Shown piece by piece: positions 61,336 through 64,000 of a stretch of 64,000 nucleotides of DNA. Under the pieces are notes generated by a model. It was given only the letters and a program-made list of their open reading frames with translations. It was not told the DNA's origin and ran no database searches. The translations under genes were made by a program, and so were the position numbers. The stretch lies in the NCBI RefSeq assembly GCF_014642855.1, contig NZ_BMJB01000001.1:1302001-1366000 (forward strand), read 5' to 3'. Within the stretch, counting starts at the first letter, position 1; every line of letters begins with the position of its first letter. The stretch comes from Edaphobacter acidisoli (lineage in GTDB: Bacteria; Acidobacteriota; Terriglobia; Terriglobales; Acidobacteriaceae).

Positions 61336-62067
61336 TTAGCGGTTTGCCCGCGCCCGCACGAAGTAGTGTGCCACCGTGCGCACAAACGTCCTCGCCTCTT
61401 CGGGAGTCGCCTGATTGCCCTTCAGGATCGTCTCAAACGGAATATTCGCGCCATACAGCACACGCGTATCATCCGCATTCTGCGAGACGACTGTTCCATC
61501 CAGGTTGATTCCAGCAAACAAGCCCTTGCTGCGCGAGTAGGTCAGGAACTCCGCATTCAGCTTCCAGTCCGTACCCGCGGCCGCATTCCGGCCCACCGGA
61601 CCGGCCGAAGCAGCAGCATCTGCGCCCAGCTTGAACTTGTTCTTAAGCATGTCCTGCAAACCCTGGTCGTTCATCGCAACCATCACCAGGTCCGTAGCCT
61701 GTCCACCGATCTGAAATCCAAAGCTGCCGCCAGCCATCTGCACACACACCGGCGCGCTCCAGCCGCGGGCTGTCCGGCAGGTTGCGACTCCCTGTCCGTA
61801 CTGTCCGCCTACAACAAATGCCGCCTTTTTATAACTCGGCACGACCACTACGCACGATGCTCCGGCAAGAATGCTCGTAGGAATCGCTTTGTCCGGTGTT
61901 GCCATGATCTGCTGAATCACGGCTGCTGCATCGTTCAGGCGTCCAGCGATTTTGGTCTTATCGCTATCTGCATGAGCCGATACCGTGGACGCCATCATGG
62001 CCAATCCGCACAAAAACGCTACGGCTGTTTTCATCTTCATCCTGGCTGACACTGCCGTTATCTTCAT
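61336..62067 (-). CDS. secreted SYLF/YSC84-domain protein
   Basis: A 243-residue protein with a signal (KTAVAFLCGLAMMASTVSAHA). The YSC84 lipid-binding domain: AAAVIQQIMATPDKAIP, ASCVVVVPSYKKAAFVVGGQYGQGV, GSFGFQIGGQATDLVMVAMN, and SRSKGLFAGINLDGTVVSQN. SYLF domains bind phosphoinositides in eukaryotes; bacterial secreted forms are widespread but uncharacterised. ATG 62067 has AAGGA nine bases upstream; ATGs at 62094 and 62040 are also in frame. Confidence 0.87.
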   Translation of the reverse strand: MKITAVSARMKMKTAVAFLCGLAMMASTVSAHADSDKTKIAGRLNDAAAVIQQIMATPDKAIPTSILAGASCVVVVPSYKKAAFVVGGQYGQGVATCRTARGWSAPVCVQMAGGSFGFQIGGQATDLVMVAMNDQGLQDMLKNKFKLGADAAASAGPVGRNAAAGTDWKLNAEFLTYSRSKGLFAGINLDGTVVSQNADDTRVLYGANIPFETILKGNQATPEEARTFVRTVAHYFVRARANR

Positions 62068-62411
62068 CTTGAATGTCCTTCCTATTTCGAACAATTGATC
62101 TCCCTGGTATCGGCGACGAACTCAGACCCGACAAATCGCCTGTTTGCAACATGCTATGTGATGGAGTGTAACCAGACCGAGTTGCACAGTGGGGCTAAAA
62201 ATCGATCCTCGCTGTGCAAAGACAAAAAAAAATGGGGATTGCCAGATTGCGTCGGAGGAGTGCCCCTACGCTCTCGTACAATCCCTCTCCCAGGTCTGTG
62301 TTGCACGTTTTACTTTGCTCCATCTTCGCCCCTCTCACAACGGTACGGAGGTATACATACCTTCGGGTAAACCATGTTTACCAAAAAGTTAATAGATGAC
62401 TCTGTTCGTAG
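62068..62411. promoter_or_regulatory. intergenic region with two adjacent palindromes
   Basis: The gap between the NarL-type gene and the SYLF gene (both minus). Two inverted repeats lie three bases apart: AGGTAT-ac-ATACCT (62349-62362) and GGTAAAC-cat-GTTTACC (62366-62382). They lie 30-60 bases after the regulator stop and about 280 upstream of the SYLF start. No T tract follows on either strand, so operators are at least as likely as a terminator. The rest shows nothing I can support. Confidence 0.5.
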
Positions 62412-63089
62412 CTACTCGATTAAGCCCCGGCCCACCGCCTGCACCGATAGCGAGATGCGGTTCTCCACGCCCATCTTTCGCATCAGCCGCCCCACGTGGG
62501 CTTTGACCGTAATCACATCAATCCCCAACTCGCGCGCGATCTCGCGATTCGGCTGCCCAGCCACCAGCAGCCGCAGCACCTGAAGCTCCCGTTCAGTCAG
62601 CTTCAGCCTGTCTTCCGCCTCTGGCACGGGTCTCGCCTCCAGCAACCGCGCCAATACCTTACGCGGCGCCCACACAGACCCGTCCTGCACTACATCAATC
62701 GCCATCCGAATCTCAGCTTCTTTTGCCGAGTGCGTCAGATACCCCTTCGCGCCCGCGCCAATGATGCGCTGGATATATTCATGGTCGCTTTCCAGGCCCA
62801 ACACAATCAGGCGAAGGCGCGGCCGCGATCTTCGAAATGTAGCCAGCAGCTCGAAGATGTGCTCCGTGCAGGCCGCATCAATCAGCACCAGTGAGACGCC
62901 CGAATCATCGAGCGCCCCCGGCACAGAGAGCTGCACCACCTCAACCGGTCCATCTTTCGGGAAAAGTGTCTCCAACCCCAGGATTCGCAAGGGGTCCGTC
63001 GCCACCAGCCCTACCCGAAGGCTTCCCACCTCAGTCATGCTTTGCATCGGCCCCTTTGCCCCGTTACTCAGCGTCTTTGTAGCAGGCAA
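62412..63089 (-). CDS. NarL/LuxR-family response regulator
   Basis: A 225-residue two-domain regulator. Receiver: LRVGLVATDPLRILGLETLF, LVLIDAACTEHIFELLATF (putative phospho-Asp) and AGAKGYLTHSAKEAEI; the acidic pocket looks reduced (a single Asp in VATDP) and the conserved Lys aligns with His-Ser or Lys-Gly, so phosphorylation is uncertain. C-terminal HTH: LTERELQVLRLLVAGQPNRE, IARELGIDVITVKAHVGRLM. No sensor kinase is next to it. Confidence 0.85.
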   Translation of the reverse strand: MPATKTLSNGAKGPMQSMTEVGSLRVGLVATDPLRILGLETLFPKDGPVEVVQLSVPGALDDSGVSLVLIDAACTEHIFELLATFRRSRPRLRLIVLGLESDHEYIQRIIGAGAKGYLTHSAKEAEIRMAIDVVQDGSVWAPRKVLARLLEARPVPEAEDRLKLTERELQVLRLLVAGQPNREIARELGIDVITVKAHVGRLMRKMGVENRISLSVQAVGRGLIE

Positions 63090-63120
63090 TTTCTAAGCGC
63101 AAATCTGAAGCGCTGGCCGG

Positions 63121-63675
63121 CTAGAGCTTTGGCAGCACAATCCCTTGTTGTTTTTGGTATTTCCCTTTGCGATCAGCGTAGCTGACCTCGCAGGTCTCGT
63201 CCGACTCGAAGAACAGTATCTGACACAGTCCTTCGTTGGCATAGACCTTCGCCGGCAGCGGGGTCGTGTTCGAGATCTCGAGCGTCACAAAGCCTTCCCA
63301 CTCGGGCTCGAACGGTGTCACATTCACGATGATGCCGCAACGCGCATAGGTCGATTTGCCCACGCAGATCGTCAGCACGTTACGCGGAATCTTGAAGTAC
63401 TCCACCGACCGCGCCAGGGCAAACGAGTTCGGCGGCACGATCACGCTCTCGGCCTGGACCGAGACGAATGACCGCTCATCGAACGCTTTCGGATCGATAA
63501 TCGCGCTGTTGACGTTGGTGAAAATCTTGAATTCGTCGGAGACCCGCAAATCGTATCCATACGACGAAAGTCCGTAGGAGATCACGCCCTCACGGACCTG
63601 TTTTTCGCTGAACGGGGTAATCATGCCATGCTCAATCGCCTGCCGGCGAATCCATCGGTCACTCTTAATCGCCAC
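63121..63675 (-). CDS. dcd: dCTP deaminase
   Basis: Converts dCTP to dUTP for thymidylate synthesis. A 184-residue trimeric enzyme: [40 protein letters not shown] with the catalytic Glu in [13 protein letters not shown], and a C-terminal lid [14 protein letters not shown]. Length is normal. It could be the bifunctional dCTP deaminase/dUTPase form, which I cannot tell. Confidence 0.94.
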   Translation of the reverse strand: MAIKSDRWIRRQAIEHGMITPFSEKQVREGVISYGLSSYGYDLRVSDEFKIFTNVNSAIIDPKAFDERSFVSVQAESVIVPPNSFALARSVEYFKIPRNVLTICVGKSTYARCGIIVNVTPFEPEWEGFVTLEISNTTPLPAKVYANEGLCQILFFESDETCEVSYADRKGKYQKQQGIVLPKL

Positions 63676-63799
63676 TCCGGTACTTCCCTTCGCTCAATAA
63701 TTTGCGTCTAATTCTCGCAGAACCAGGTGACTCCGGTGTTGCAGACCCCGATTCCCCGTTGTTTCATTAGATTCTTCATCTTACGGCAGCGTTATGACA

Positions 63800-63828
63800 T
63801 TGACAATCCGGCCTCAAGTTTCTACCAT
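63800..63828 (+). promoter_or_regulatory. candidate promoter of the HU/IHF gene
   Basis: TTGACA (63800-63805), 17 bases, then TACCAT (63823-63828), about 70 bases before the ATG at 63900. A ctaagta direct repeat (about 63854 and 63862) lies in the leader. Confidence 0.4.
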
Positions 63829-63899
63829 CTCGGTATTAAACCCAGGTCGTACTCTAAGTACCTAAGTAGATAAAATTACAGCCCAAGGACGGCACCAAG

Positions 63900-64000
63900 A
63901 TGATCAAACAGGACCTTATACAAAGGGTTGTTGAACGCACAGGTCTGCCACGCACGAAGGCGGAATCGGCAGTCGACGCCATCTTCGAAAGCATGAAGCA
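63900..64000 (+). CDS. HU/IHF-family DNA-binding protein, 3' end beyond window
   Basis: ATG 63900 with AAGGA upstream opens a frame to the window end: IKQDLIQRVVERTGLPRTKA, then ESAVDAIFESMK. This N-terminal helix pair is typical of HU/IHF subunits, which bend DNA. The DNA-binding arms lie beyond the edge. Confidence 0.85.
   Translation, partial: MIKQDLIQRVVERTGLPRTKAESAVDAIFESMK

Noticed and set aside
62374..62583. Small plus-strand frame beginning in the intergenic gap and crossing the NarL-type gene end
   Set aside because: Mostly antisense to the HTH domain of the regulator; no ribosome site.
1..64000. dif site, tRNA, rRNA, insertion sequences, prophage
   Set aside because: I looked for XerC/XerD-like arms, cloverleaf-compatible spacers, transposase motifs and phage genes and found none I could support; computed searches would be more sensitive.

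Overview
The window looks like chromosomal DNA of an acidobacterium, probably family Acidobacteriaceae (Terriglobus, Edaphobacter or Granulicella type). This is an inference from gene content, the high-GC lipid A and Tad genes, and a peculiar intergenic repeat style; there is no rRNA or other marker to fix the taxon. About 56 protein genes are supported. I saw no tRNA, rRNA, CRISPR array, insertion sequence or prophage.

Layout. 0-12 kb: housekeeping genes. A truncated lipoprotein, a DUF92 membrane protein, a YdcF-like protein and tsaC are followed by an rRNA 2'-O-methyltransferase overlapping rarA on the plus strand. A long minus-strand run follows: lnt, prfB (with its programmed +1 frameshift intact), DinB, CoA-binding protein, DsbD-like protein and a DUF4440 protein. 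12-27 kb: a small AT-hook protein, a methyltransferase and bactofilin, an enolase-superfamily racemase/menC + GNAT + mazG operon, an OmpA lipoprotein, uvrC, an esterase, rsmA, glgA, an amino-acid permease and a GT39-like membrane protein. 27-36 kb: a minus-strand Tad/Flp pilus operon (tadV, tadZ, tadA, tadB, tadC, a 31-residue membrane protein, DUF192, PilZ, tadG, two tadE) that lacks recognisable pilin, RcpC and secretin genes. 36-40.5 kb: two more polytopic membrane proteins around an NtrC-family activator.

40.5-53.3 kb: a nitrate-assimilation island. On the minus strand, siroheme nitrite reductase, a CysJ-like diflavin reductase, a DmsB-DmsC fusion, a molybdopterin nitrate reductase and a NarK-type transporter are read in order. 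Divergently read are an outer-membrane alginate-export-type porin and then a three-part protein: uroporphyrinogen-III synthase + GAF + ANTAR. ANTAR domains bind RNA hairpins in nitrate-operon leaders, and the nirA leader here is long and hairpin-rich, so this fusion is my best candidate for a little-described regulatory system joining tetrapyrrole supply, signal sensing and transcription antitermination.

53.3-64 kb: a copper operon (CsoR-type operator, copZ, copA, csoR) leading into gltX, a cold-shock protein, a Cys-rich MobB-like NTPase, lpxD and a lipid A acyltransferase, a SYLF-domain protein, a NarL-type regulator, dcd, and the start of an HU/IHF gene.

Across the window the plus strand changes from G-rich (left) to C-rich (right) regardless of gene direction, which suggests a change of replichore, oriented as expected for converging forks.
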